64,000 nt of DNA. It comes from Bacillota bacterium. Lineage in GTDB: Bacteria > Bacillota > Clostridia > Lachnospirales > Cellulosilyticaceae. Below are positions 42,329 to 50,892 of the stretch, piece by piece. The translations under genes were made by a program, and so were the position numbers. The stretch is from the NCBI GenBank assembly GCA_023393125.1, contig JAEWMQ010000041.1:62001-126000 (forward strand), given 5' to 3'. The notes beneath the pieces were generated by a model. The model was not told the DNA's origin. It did no database searches and saw nothing but the letters and a program-made list of their open reading frames with translations. The number at the start of each line of letters is the position of its first letter. The first letter of the stretch is position 1.

Positions 42329-43693
42329 ATGAATGAAGAGATAAAAGCCTTAGCTCAAAAGGTAATTACGAAAGAGGATTTTGAATATGAAGTATGTAGA
42401 CAAGGCTGGAATAGAGGCGTTGAACATTATCCTTTAGCCATTGTTTATTGTCAAAAGGAAGAAGATATACAAGCTACCATAGCCTATGCCAATAAGCATC
42501 ATTATGCTTTGCGTATTCGTTCAGGTGGACATCACTATGAAGGATATTCTAATGGTCATGAAGTCATAGTCATTGATATAAGTGAAATGAATGCTATTAC
42601 AATTGACGAAGAGCAAATGAAGGTGACAATTCAAGGTGGCGTTAGGAATGAGGCGCTATATAAGGCTCTAGGAGAGAAAAACTATCCTTTTCCTGGTGGC
42701 GGTTGTCCCACTGTAGGGGTAGCAGGTTTAACCCTTGGTGGCGGCTGGGGATATTCAGCAAGATTTTTGGGACTAGCAGCGGATTCACTTTTAGAATTAG
42801 AATTAATAGATGCTTATGGAAAGAGAGTTATAGCTAATGAGAAAGTAAATCCAGAATTATTTTGGGCTTGTAAAGGGGCAGGAGGAGGTCAGTTTGGTGT
42901 AGTTACCAAGCTTGTTTTCAAACTTCCAGAAAAGGTAGACTTAGCAACTTGGATTTATTTAGACTATCCTAATAGTACACTGGCAGAAAAAAAGCAGATT
43001 ATAGCCACTTGGCAAGAGACCTTTGAAACCTTAGACTCACGTTTGAATTTAAAAATGAGTATTTATAATTCTGATGAAAGAGGCAAGGGAATCTTTATGA
43101 CAGGGATTTGTTATGGAGATGCTTCACTTACCCATGAATTATTAATGCCGTTTAAGAGCTTAGCATGTTCTATGATTTTAAAATTAGAAGAAGCACCTAT
43201 TTTAAAGATAAATCAAATTATACAAGATAGTCATCCGCCTTATGAAAAGTATAAATCTAATGGACGTTTTCTAATGAGGAGTTTAAAAGAAGAGGAAATA
43301 GAAGCCTTGGTTAATTTGATTGAGGTAAAGCCGGATGGAGCGTATTACACAGCACTTTCATTCTATGGCATGGGAGGTAAAATTGCACAGGTGCCTAAAG
43401 AAAAGGCAGCCTTCTATTATCGCGAAGCAAAAGCTATTATTGGTTTACAAGCTGTATGGGAAGACCAAGAAACAGCACCTATTAATAGAAAATGGGTACT
43501 TAATCAGCTAGAGCAAGTAGGTTGTTATACAGAAGGTGCTTTTGTGAATTTTCCATTAGCGGAGTTAACAGATTATGAAGCAGCATATTTTGGGGAACAT
43601 AAGAATCAGCTTAAAGAGATTAAGGAAAAATATGACCCAGAAAATTGTTTTTCTTTTCCTCAGAGTATAAAAAATGATTGCAATGAGGAGTAA
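42329..43693 (+). CDS. FAD-dependent oxidase, berberine bridge enzyme type
   Basis: The 454-residue protein belongs to the BBE-like group of FAD-binding oxidoreductases (PCMH-type). It has the RIRSGGHHYEG motif with the His that can bind FAD covalently near residue 67, the GGGCPTVGVAGLTLGGGWG motif whose Cys near 126 can form the second covalent link, and the C-terminal BBE segment YDPENCFSFPQS. Family members oxidise sugars or alkaloids with O2, which is notable in a probable anaerobe. GGAAGGAGA is before the ATG. No partner gene points to the substrate. Confidence 0.9.
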   Translation: MNEEIKALAQKVITKEDFEYEVCRQGWNRGVEHYPLAIVYCQKEEDIQATIAYANKHHYALRIRSGGHHYEGYSNGHEVIVIDISEMNAITIDEEQMKVTIQGGVRNEALYKALGEKNYPFPGGGCPTVGVAGLTLGGGWGYSARFLGLAADSLLELELIDAYGKRVIANEKVNPELFWACKGAGGGQFGVVTKLVFKLPEKVDLATWIYLDYPNSTLAEKKQIIATWQETFETLDSRLNLKMSIYNSDERGKGIFMTGICYGDASLTHELLMPFKSLACSMILKLEEAPILKINQIIQDSHPPYEKYKSNGRFLMRSLKEEEIEALVNLIEVKPDGAYYTALSFYGMGGKIAQVPKEKAAFYYREAKAIIGLQAVWEDQETAPINRKWVLNQLEQVGCYTEGAFVNFPLAELTDYEAAYFGEHKNQLKEIKEKYDPENCFSFPQSIKNDCNEE

Positions 43694-43767
43694 AGAAGCT
43701 TTGCAAGTAAAGTATATTTAGTTATACTACTAGAACAATAGACGATAAGCAACATGGAGGTAAGTTG

Positions 43768-44148
43768 ATGATTAATAGAATAAGTAAAGTAACAATATAT
43801 GTTAATAACCAAGAAGAAGCAAAACGTTTTTGGTGCGAACAACTAGATTTTGTTGTAACTTTTGAACAACAAATGGGACCAGGAATTAAATGGATTGAGA
43901 TAGCACCTAGTATAGGAGCCGATACAACCTTCGTACTTTATGATAAAAATATGATGTTAGCTCAAAAAGCAGATGCTAATGTAAGTCATCCTAGTATTAT
44001 TTTAAGTACGACAGATATAGCTGTGGCTTACGAGAAGATGAAAAACAACGGTGTTGAGGTAGGGCCAATGATGCAAATGCCTTATGGCACTATGTTTACT
44101 TTCAAAGATACTGAGGGAAATCCTTATATGCTAAGAGAAGATAAATAA
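43768..44148 (+). CDS. VOC family protein
   Basis: A 126-residue vicinal oxygen chelate (glyoxalase/bleomycin resistance fold) protein with two beta-alpha-beta-beta-beta modules: ISKVTIYVNNQEEAKRFWCE in the first and ILSTTDIAVAYEKMKNNGVE in the second. The FKDTEGNPYML C-terminal strand is the family ending. The metal ligands are not clear enough to predict activity. ATG 43768 lies 7 bases after GGAGG; a TTG at 43765 is less likely. A strong terminator follows. Confidence 0.88.
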   Translation: MINRISKVTIYVNNQEEAKRFWCEQLDFVVTFEQQMGPGIKWIEIAPSIGADTTFVLYDKNMMLAQKADANVSHPSIILSTTDIAVAYEKMKNNGVEVGPMMQMPYGTMFTFKDTEGNPYMLREDK

Positions 44149-44201
44149 TGTGTTTTAATAAATAAAGATAGGAAGAAGTCTATCATTTAAAATAACAACA
44201 T

Positions 44202-44238
44202 AAAAAAGGCAATCTAGAAATACTAGATTGCCTTTTTT
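44202..44238 (+). terminator. Intrinsic terminator of the VOC gene
   Basis: A 16-bp perfect stem (44202-44217 with 44223-44238) ending in six Ts. Confidence 0.93.
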
Positions 44239-44516
44239 GTTTCTTTAAACAATTATCAGAATTAGATAGGCTTTTTATTGCAAAAATAAGTTCAATGGCA
44301 AGACCGTTACATATGATGGGGTAAATAAACAAATTGTAATACAATAATTAAATTAGACAGTAGAAAAAGACTTATTAAAAAATGATTATATAAAAACACG
44401 CCTAAAGTTATACCTTCAACTTAATTGTTGGAGGTGTTTTATATTGTAATATTGAAATAGATTGAATATAATGATTATAAAAACTATTTTATTTGATTGT
44501 AGAGGAGGAAATGATG
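44239..44516 (+). other. Intergenic region with a second hairpin and a promoter
   Basis: AT-rich and without an open frame. It holds a hairpin CCTTCAAC (44413-44420) with GTTGGAGG (44427-44434) followed by TGTTTT, and a promoter TTGTAA (44444-44449), 17-base spacer, TATAAT (44467-44472) serving the next gene. Confidence 0.55.
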
Positions 44517-44897
44517 ATGGAGTTTGAAAAAGATTATGTAATGAGACTAGCAAAAGAAATAGCAAGAATGATAGCTTTTTTAATAACTGGGAAAAAAGAT
44601 GAAGAAGAATTAGAAGATAAAAGACTATATACATCATTAGATGGTTTGTATGGATTAATTATTAAGCTAGCAGACAACGGAAAAATTAATGAGGCCGAGA
44701 GTTTACTGTTCAACAAACTAGATAAAAATGATATAGAACAATTATATATAGCAATGGCCTTTTATGAACATATTAATGAGTATACAGATGAATTTTTATA
44801 TCAACATTCATACACTAGAGAAGAAATCATAGAGGGACTTAATGATCTTGCAAAGGAATATGGTATTTCAGAACAAGTGTTATCTTTATTAACATAA
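44517..44897 (+). CDS. Small helical protein, DUF6483-like
   Basis: A 126-residue acidic, helical, cytoplasmic protein. The beginning (MEFEKDYVMRLAKEIARMI, then AFLITGKK) resembles the DUF6483 family, whose members start with a D-Y-(I/V/L)-M-R motif; this is from memory. The rest shows tetratricopeptide-like helix pairs. No function is known. The third of three consecutive ATGs (44517) lies 8 bases after AGGAGG and is chosen. It has its own promoter and a terminator, so it is a single-gene unit, and its AT-richness is above that of its neighbours. Confidence 0.75.
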   Translation: MEFEKDYVMRLAKEIARMIAFLITGKKDEEELEDKRLYTSLDGLYGLIIKLADNGKINEAESLLFNKLDKNDIEQLYIAMAFYEHINEYTDEFLYQHSYTREEIIEGLNDLAKEYGISEQVLSLLT

Positions 44898-44961
44898 TAA
44901 TTATTAGCTAGGACAATAGATAATTATTACTGAAATATGTATTACGTTGTAGTATGTAATT

Positions 44962-44992
44962 GGTCAGCTTATAAAGCTGACCTTTATTTTTG
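44962..44992 (+). terminator. Intrinsic terminator after the DUF6483-like gene
   Basis: GGTCAGCTT (44962-44970) pairs with AAGCTGACC (44974-44982), then TTTATTTTTG. Confidence 0.85.
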
Positions 44993-45278
44993 TTTTAAAA
45001 TATTTGATGTATATTACGATTGATTATGTAGTTTATCTAAGTAATTCATTAAAGACAGAGGATAATGAATAATCTATAGAAAGGATAAAGCTAACTAATA
45101 AACATGATAGAGCTATAGAGAACATAGGAATATCTATTTTGAACTAAACACAGATAAAGCACATAGTTTCTGAGGATAGATATATCTAATCAGAAAGATA
45201 TAAGAGTATAGAATAGTTCATAAAAGTGTTATAATATCTTATAACTTTGGAATAAAATTTATATTTATGGAGGTTTAG
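44993..45278 (+). other. AT-rich intergenic region
   Basis: About 285 bases with no usable frame and no tRNA-like structure. An extended -10 TGTTATAAT (TATAAT 45230-45235) lies 44 bases before the NUDIX gene and is its likely promoter. Confidence 0.5.
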
Positions 45279-45725
45279 ATGGCAACTAGGGGAGCATTTT
45301 CTATAATAAAAAATGAAAGTGGTAAGATATTATTAATTAGGCGAAAAGATTTTCCTATATGGGACTTGCCTGGTGGTAAGCTAGAGAATAATGAAACTAT
45401 AGAAATATGTGCAATTAGAGAAGCTGAAGAGGAAACTGGGTATATAATACAACTTGAAAAGCAGATTGGAGAATACCATAGGCCTACCCGGCAAGATATT
45501 CAGTATGTTTTTACTGGTAAGATAATAGGAGGAAAGCCAATTCATAGAGGTAGTGAAACAAGTAAATTAAAATTTTGCCATGTAAAGTTCTTACCTTTAT
45601 TAATGGTACCTCATAGAAAAGAACAAATTAAAGATTATGTTAGTGGAAAACATAATATTAAAATGGTTTTAACTGAAAAGAAAAGTCTTTTAAATATATT
45701 AAGACGTTTAAAGTATAAGCATTAA
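45279..45725 (+). CDS. NUDIX hydrolase
   Basis: NUDIX enzymes hydrolyse nucleoside diphosphates linked to other groups. The 148-residue product has the NUDIX box beginning GGKLENNETIEICAIREAEEE and continuing TGYI, matching GX5EX7REUXEEXGU. The substrate cannot be told. TATGGAGG lies before the ATG. It is followed 41 bases later by the S66 peptidase gene, with a separate ribosome binding site. Its codon use is AT-rich. Confidence 0.92.
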   Translation: MATRGAFSIIKNESGKILLIRRKDFPIWDLPGGKLENNETIEICAIREAEEETGYIIQLEKQIGEYHRPTRQDIQYVFTGKIIGGKPIHRGSETSKLKFCHVKFLPLLMVPHRKEQIKDYVSGKHNIKMVLTEKKSLLNILRRLKYKH

Positions 45726-45766
45726 TTAAATACTTATAAGAGGGAAAATATATAAGGAGAACATAA

Positions 45767-46777
45767 ATGATACTTGCAAACAAATTAAATAAAGGTGATA
45801 CTATTGGTATTTTTTCTCCATCATCACCTGCGACTTCAACAGCTCAAAAACGTTATTTACGTGGAAAAAAATATTTAGAGAGTTTAGGTTTTCATATTGT
45901 AGAGGGTAAGCTTACAGGGAAAAAGGACTTTTATCGTTCAGGTTCAATTCAAGAAAGAGCAGATGAACTGAATGAACTGATACATAATCCTAATATAAAA
46001 TGTATTATGGCTGCAATTGGAGGGATGAATTCTAATTCGATTTTACCGTATATAGACTATGAAGCATTAAAACAAAATCCTAAGATTATAATAGGTTATT
46101 CTGATGTTACAGCTCTGTTATTAGGTATTTACGCAAAAACAGAATTAATTACATATTATGGTCCTGCAATAGTAGCTTCTTTTGGTGAGTTACCACCATT
46201 TGTTGACTTAACATATGGTTATTTTGCGAATGTATTAATGGGTGAAAGTTTTACACCATATATAGTTCCAAAGCCAAAGATTTGGACAGATGAGTATATT
46301 AATTGGGAGACACAAAATATAAGTAAAAGGGCCTATGAAAATAAATGGGTGACGTTGAATGGTGGCAAAGTCAAGGGGCGTTTAATTGGTGGAAATTTAA
46401 ATACGATGCAAGGAATATGGGGAAGTGAGTATATGCCGCAAATTAAAGATGGAGATATACTTTTAATTGAAGACTCCTTAAAAGATGCAGCAACGATAGA
46501 ACGTAGTTTTTCACTACTTAAATTAAACGGTGTATTTGATAAGATAGGTGGGTTAATACTTGGTAAACATGAGTTATTTGATGATTGTGGTACAGGTAGA
46601 AAATCTTATGAAATTTTACAAGAAGTTGCTGGAATAGTTGATTTTCCTATATTAGCTGAATTTGATTGCTGTCACACACATCCTATGATAACCATGCCAA
46701 TTGGTTGTGAAGTGGAACTGGATGCAACTGAGCAAACAGTTACTGTATTAAGTGATTTTATTAGTTCCAATGAATAG
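45767..46777 (+). CDS. S66 family LD-carboxypeptidase / MccF-like peptidase
   Basis: S66 serine peptidases remove the terminal D-Ala of muropeptides (LdcA) or inactivate microcin C7-type antibiotics (MccF). The 336-residue product shows KGDTIGIFSPSSP at the start, the GGMNSNSILPYI segment, the nucleophile elbow IIGYSDVTALL with Ser near residue 113, and the later LLIEDSLKDAATIERS and CHTHPM segments containing catalytic-dyad residues. The layout is closer to MccF-like proteins than to short LdcA. AAGGAG lies before the ATG. It is not clear whether it serves recycling or immunity. Confidence 0.88.
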   Translation: MILANKLNKGDTIGIFSPSSPATSTAQKRYLRGKKYLESLGFHIVEGKLTGKKDFYRSGSIQERADELNELIHNPNIKCIMAAIGGMNSNSILPYIDYEALKQNPKIIIGYSDVTALLLGIYAKTELITYYGPAIVASFGELPPFVDLTYGYFANVLMGESFTPYIVPKPKIWTDEYINWETQNISKRAYENKWVTLNGGKVKGRLIGGNLNTMQGIWGSEYMPQIKDGDILLIEDSLKDAATIERSFSLLKLNGVFDKIGGLILGKHELFDDCGTGRKSYEILQEVAGIVDFPILAEFDCCHTHPMITMPIGCEVELDATEQTVTVLSDFISSNE

Positions 46778-46928
46778 TTGATGTATAAACTACAATTTTA
46801 GTATAAATGATCACAGTGCTTATTGAGATGAAATAGAGTAAGAATTTGATTGATGAGTTGAAATAAGCTTCTTATAGGAAAAAATATTATCACTAAATAG
46901 AATCTATGAGATTTATATTTTAAGCATA

Positions 46929-46991
46929 AAAAACTTCTATCTTAAAATAGGTGATTAATTAAAAATCAAAAATTTTAAGATAGAAGTTTTT
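46929..46991. terminator. Bidirectional terminator between the S66 gene and tRNA-Leu
   Basis: A perfect 20-bp stem (46929-46948 with 46972-46991) with A-run and T-run at the ends. It lies just past the 3' end of the - strand tRNA and can also stop + strand transcription. Confidence 0.88.
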
Positions 46992-47020
46992 GAGAAAAAC
47001 CTTAGATTTCTTATAAAGAG

Positions 47021-47101
47021 TACCGCTGGCCGGACTCGAACCGGCATGTATTTCTACGCTTGATTTTGAGTCAAGTGCGTCTGCCATTTCGCCACAGCGG
47101 C
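47021..47101 (-). tRNA. tRNA-Leu (anticodon CAA)
   Basis: On the - strand the acceptor arms GCCGCTG and CAGCGGT pair (with a G-U at the first pair) and leave discriminator A. The anticodon stem-loop CTTGA-CTCAAAA-TCAAG gives anticodon CAA for Leu codon TTG. The variable arm is long, as in class II tRNAs, and the T-arm has GGTTCGAGTCC. CCA is not encoded. Confidence 0.95.
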
Positions 47102-47133
47102 TTAAGTCATTATGTTAATCAATGACAAAATTT

Positions 47134-47162
47134 ATATTACCATAATTTTCTCATGCTGACAA
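47134..47162 (-). promoter_or_regulatory. Promoter of tRNA-Leu
   Basis: Read on the - strand: TTGTCA (47162-47157), 17-base spacer, TAATAT (47139-47134), about 33 bases before the tRNA 5' end. Confidence 0.7.
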
Positions 47163-47293
47163 GATAATTTTATAAGACTTTTTTAGAAAGATAGATGGGC
47201 GAATGGTATATTATAATAAAACATTGTATCATTCCGAATTATCCTTTAAAATAGTGAAGAGGCTGTAGGACTAAAGAAAGGGGGAAGTACAGA

Positions 47294-47902
47294 GTGAAAA
47301 ATATGAATGAAGGGCAGCTTATTAAAGCAGCTACTAAAGGCGATATGAAAGCTTTTGAAATACTTATTGGCCAATATGAAAAGAAAATTTATGCTTTATG
47401 CTTGCACCTTTTAAAGGACCCTGAAGAAGCCTATGATGCAGCACAAGAAGTATGTATTAAAGTATGGAGACAACTTGGGCATTTTGAAGGACAAGCTAAA
47501 TTTAGTACATGGCTTTATCGTATAGGAACCAATCAATGCTTAGATTTAATGAGGAAAAATAAAAAAAGAAGTCAAGATATCTCACTTTTCCAAAAGGATG
47601 AAATAAGTGAAGAAGAATGGATGATAGAACCACTTCATCAGGAAGAAGGTATAGCAGAAAAAATAGAGAAGAAGGAACTGCAAGAAGTAGTTCAGTTAGG
47701 TCTAAAGGAATTAAAAGAAGATTATCAGGTGATTATTACCTTAAGAGATATAGAGGAACATTCTTATGAAGAGATAGCAGAGATATTAGAGCTTTCCTTA
47801 GGCACAGTGAAATCTAGATTAGCTAGAGCAAGGCAGGCATTAAAAAAAGTTTTAAAGCAAAACAAGGAACCATATCGGTCATTTTTTCGTCATATTAAAT
47901 AG
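47294..47902 (+). CDS. ECF-type RNA polymerase sigma factor
   Basis: A 202-residue sigma-70 family factor of the extracytoplasmic function group, with region 2 (LCLHLLKDPEEAYDAAQEVC, AKFSTWLYRIGTNQCLDLMR) and region 4 (YEEIAEILELSLGTVKSRLARAR). The GTG at 47294 has GGGGG at 9-base spacing; the alternative ATG is 47303. A TATAAT at 47212-47217 lies upstream. The gene is followed by its anti-sigma factor 16 bases later, so the sigma is likely held inactive at the membrane until a signal releases it. The signal is unknown. Confidence 0.92.
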   Translation: MKNMNEGQLIKAATKGDMKAFEILIGQYEKKIYALCLHLLKDPEEAYDAAQEVCIKVWRQLGHFEGQAKFSTWLYRIGTNQCLDLMRKNKKRSQDISLFQKDEISEEEWMIEPLHQEEGIAEKIEKKELQEVVQLGLKELKEDYQVIITLRDIEEHSYEEIAEILELSLGTVKSRLARARQALKKVLKQNKEPYRSFFRHIK

Positions 47903-47918
47903 GAAGGGAGTGTGCGAC

Positions 47919-48707
47919 ATGAATTGTGATGAATGTATGGAAAAAATATCGCTTTATATAGATCAAATGTTAAGTGAAGAAGAAGAAAAAGCTATAGTGG
48001 CACACCTTGACCTATGCGAGACGTGTCATAAGGAATATCAAATATTAATAGGAATGATCGGTTTACTTAAACAACCTGAAAAGGTTGACTTGCCAAAAGG
48101 ATTTCATACAGATTTAATGCAACGATTCGAACAAGAACAAAAAGTTATGCCTATTAAAGCTAAGCGTTTTAAATGGGGATATCCAGCAGGATTAGTGGCT
48201 AGCTTATTAATAGGATTTATAGTATTGAATCATTCTTCTTTTATAGGTAGTAAAAATAGTGCGGTTTCAGAGGCTCCTATGACGGCTTATAGTATGCCTC
48301 AAGAGAATGCAATAGAAATGACAGAGGGAGTAATGGAAGATAAAATGTCTAAAGCAGCAAAAGCTTCAGAAGCACCATTAGTTACTAGGAATGAAGTGGA
48401 ACGAGCTGTGAAAGAGGAAACAAAGAGTTTGACAGGAGATGCTTATGATGCCTCCATAGAGCAAGTGATATGGGAAGCTACGATTACAGATACACCTACT
48501 TTTATAAAGGCTATAGAAGATTATTTAGATGAACAGCAATTGACTTATGTAGAAGAAGAGGGCTACTTGCTTATTACAAGCGAGCATACCTATACATCTC
48601 TCTGGGAGTGGCTACAAACACAATCTGAAGTGAAACAATTAATGGTTACACATAATACAGGGAGTGATTTAAAGCTTATTTATCATGAGCAAGGTGATAC
48701 AAACTAA
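47919..48707 (+). CDS. Zinc-finger anti-sigma factor, membrane protein
   Basis: A 262-residue anti-sigma factor. The N-terminal zf-HC2/RsiW-type motif is NCDECMEKISLYIDQML, followed by AHLDLCETC, giving the HxxxCxxC zinc site. One membrane segment lies near residues 84-105 (AGLVASLLIGFIVL), and the rest is an extracellular domain without a recognised motif. The ATG at 47919 is 8 bases after AGGAAGGGAG; the GTG at 47910 is within it. With the upstream ECF factor it forms a two-gene signalling unit. Confidence 0.88.
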   Translation: MNCDECMEKISLYIDQMLSEEEEKAIVAHLDLCETCHKEYQILIGMIGLLKQPEKVDLPKGFHTDLMQRFEQEQKVMPIKAKRFKWGYPAGLVASLLIGFIVLNHSSFIGSKNSAVSEAPMTAYSMPQENAIEMTEGVMEDKMSKAAKASEAPLVTRNEVERAVKEETKSLTGDAYDASIEQVIWEATITDTPTFIKAIEDYLDEQQLTYVEEEGYLLITSEHTYTSLWEWLQTQSEVKQLMVTHNTGSDLKLIYHEQGDTN

Positions 48708-48809
48708 AAGCTACAAAATATCAGATAAATAGACTTGACAGTTAAGAGGCTTTTTGATAAATTTAACATAAAGTAGATACCAATTATTACAATGAAAAAG
48801 AGGAGTAAT

Positions 48810-48978
48810 AAAAATAAGAACTTTAGCGAGATTGGGAGAGTGGAAGCCAGTTGTTTCTGTTTTTATGAAGGGCACTTTGGAGTAATAGCTTTAAAAGAGG
48901 AATGCGTAAGCGTTCAATAAGGGTGGAACCGCGGAAGATGACCTTTCGTCCCTTGCTTAAGGGATGGAGGTTTTTTTA
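48810..48978 (+). promoter_or_regulatory. Glycine T-box riboswitch of glyS
   Basis: The leader carries the T-box sequence AGGGTGGAACCGCGG (48920-48934) and a stem I region with a likely GGC specifier (48871-48873). A terminator stem at about 48941-48970 is followed by eight Ts. Uncharged tRNA-Gly would bind and favour the antiterminator. Stem boundaries are approximate. Confidence 0.88.
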
Positions 48979-49023
48979 TTTTGTCCATTCCTAAACGATG
49001 AATCATTTAAGGAGGCAAATGTC

Positions 49024-50409
49024 ATGGTAGAAAAGAATATGCAACAAATTGTAGCAGTGGCAAAATCAAGAGGTTTTGTTTATCCAGGATCTGAAATTTA
49101 TGGAGGACTTGCTAATACTTGGGATTATGGTCCATTAGGTGTTGAATTTAAAAATAATGTTAAAAAAGCATGGTGGAAAAAATTTATTCAAGAAAGTCCA
49201 TACAATGTAGGGGTAGACTGTGCGCTTTTAATGAATCCGCAAGTATGGGTAGCTTCTGGGCACGTTGGTGGCTTTAATGACCCTCTTATGGATTGTAAAG
49301 CTTGCAAAGAGCGTTTTAGAGCAGACAAAATCATTGAAGATTATCTTGATGAACAAGGAACACCAGAGGTAGTAGATGGTTGGTCAAATGAACAAATGCA
49401 AAGCTTTATCAAAGAGAAAGGTATTAAATGTCCAACTTGTGGTGCTCATGACTTTACAGATATTCGTCAATTTAACTTAATGTTTAAAACTTTCCAAGGG
49501 GTAACAGAGGATTCTAAAAACGTGGTTTACTTAAGACCAGAAACAGCGCAAGGTATCTTTGTTAACTTCAAAAATGTTCAAAGAACAAGCCGTAAAAAAG
49601 TACCATTTGGTATTGGACAAATTGGTAAGTCTTTTAGAAATGAGATTACACCAGGTAACTTTATTTTTAGAACAAGAGAATTTGAACAAATGGAACTTGA
49701 ATTCTTCTGCAAACCAGGAACAGAGCTTGAGTGGTTTAATTATTGGAGAAGCTATTGCAAGAACTTCCTTCTTAGCCTTGGTGTAGATGAAGATAATATA
49801 AGACTTCGTGATCACTCAGCTGAAGAGCTTTCTCATTACAGCAATGCCACAACAGATATTGAATTTAAATTCCCATTTGGTTGGGGAGAGCTTTGGGGTA
49901 TTGCAAGTCGTACAGACTTTGACCTTAAACAACATCAAGAGCATTCAAAACAAGATATGACTTACTTTGATCCAACAACAAATGAAAAATACTTACCATA
50001 TGTTATTGAACCATCTCTAGGAGCTGACCGTGTAACACTTGCCTTTTTATGTGAGGCTTATGATGAGGAAACTTTAGAAGATGGAGATACAAGAACAATC
50101 TTTAGATTCCATCCTGCAATAGCACCTGTTAAAGCAGCTATATTACCACTTTCTAAGAAGCTTTCTGAGGATGCATTAAAAGTATTTGATGCCCTTGCAA
50201 AAGAATTCAATGTAGAATTTGATGAAGCAGGTTCAATTGGTAAACGTTATAGAAGACAAGATGAAATTGGTACACCATTCTGTATTACTTTCGACTTTGA
50301 CTCTCTAGAGGATCAAAAAGTAACTGTACGTGATCGTGACACTATGGCACAAGAACGTGTAGCTATTGAAGATTTAGTAGAGTACATTCGTGAGAGAATG
50401 GCATTTTAA
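49024..50409 (+). CDS. glyS: Glycyl-tRNA synthetase, single-chain type
   Basis: Charges tRNA-Gly with glycine. The 461-residue protein is the homodimeric class II type, with the motifs SRGFVYPGSEIYGG, LRPETAQGIFVNF, GQIGKSFRNEITP (motif 2 region), and the C-terminal HGTP anticodon-binding domain (APVKAAILPL, FDEAGSIGKRYRRQDEIGTPF). The ATG at 49024 is chosen because AAGGAGG lies 8 bases upstream; the ATG at 48964 is inside the riboswitch terminator. Expression is controlled by the T-box. Confidence 0.96.
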   Translation: MVEKNMQQIVAVAKSRGFVYPGSEIYGGLANTWDYGPLGVEFKNNVKKAWWKKFIQESPYNVGVDCALLMNPQVWVASGHVGGFNDPLMDCKACKERFRADKIIEDYLDEQGTPEVVDGWSNEQMQSFIKEKGIKCPTCGAHDFTDIRQFNLMFKTFQGVTEDSKNVVYLRPETAQGIFVNFKNVQRTSRKKVPFGIGQIGKSFRNEITPGNFIFRTREFEQMELEFFCKPGTELEWFNYWRSYCKNFLLSLGVDEDNIRLRDHSAEELSHYSNATTDIEFKFPFGWGELWGIASRTDFDLKQHQEHSKQDMTYFDPTTNEKYLPYVIEPSLGADRVTLAFLCEAYDEETLEDGDTRTIFRFHPAIAPVKAAILPLSKKLSEDALKVFDALAKEFNVEFDEAGSIGKRYRRQDEIGTPFCITFDFDSLEDQKVTVRDRDTMAQERVAIEDLVEYIRERMAF

Positions 50410-50453
50410 TAAAAAGTGAATAAAAAGTAGAGAACCTATAAAGTATTGATTTA

Positions 50454-50489
50454 GGCCGTAGACAAGTCCATTGTCTACGGCCATTTTTT
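50454..50489 (+). terminator. Intrinsic terminator of glyS
   Basis: GGCCGTAGACAA (50454-50465) pairs with TTGTCTACGGCC (50471-50482), then ATTTTTT. Confidence 0.93.
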
Positions 50490-50770
50490 GCGTGCTTATT
50501 TGGAAAAATATTTTTAAGGGTTAAAAGTGTAATAAAAAATCTTAAATATTTTTATATTTTTGTAAAAGGTGCTAGATATGAAGTGAAAAGAGAGAGGGAA
50601 ATAAGATAAATGATATGATTTGTGACAGGGATAATGATGAAAAAATAAGGAATCATGATATATTATTGTTAATAATATATAAAAATAAAATATAATTAAA
50701 ATAATAGTATAATAAAACAACAAAAGAATTATTTGAAAAAATTAAATTATAAATAACAAAATAAAATACT
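50490..50770 (+). other. Very AT-rich intergenic region
   Basis: About 280 bases of poly-A/T sequence after the glyS terminator, with no frame of useful length. Imperfect AAATATTT repeats are seen. Nothing specific is recognised. Confidence 0.4.
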
Positions 50771-50799
50771 TTATCAAATAAAGAATATTGTGATATAAT
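50771..50799 (+). promoter_or_regulatory. Promoter of ppdK
   Basis: TTATCA (50771-50776), 17-base spacer, extended -10 TGATATAAT (TATAAT 50794-50799). Confidence 0.6.
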
Positions 50800-50892
50800 G
50801 TACGAGAAGTAAGAAATACAAGCAAGTATGATTCCGCCAAGTCAACTAAAGCTTGTGATTTTTATGACGTATAAAATTTAGGAGGGAAACAA
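50800..50892 (+). promoter_or_regulatory. Leader of ppdK
   Basis: The leader of about 85 bases contains ACAAGC (50818-50823) and GCTTGT (50851-50856), which can pair, with GATTCCGCCAAG between. GGAGGG lies before the start codon. Confidence 0.3.

Noticed and set aside
48964..49023. glyS start at the ATG at 48964
   Set aside because: It lies in the terminator stem of the T-box leader and lacks a ribosome binding site; 49024 has AAGGAGG at good spacing.
50664..50682. TTGTTAATAATATATAA as a Rex site before ppdK
   Set aside because: The second half-site does not match; the region is so AT-rich that such half-sites are expected by chance.
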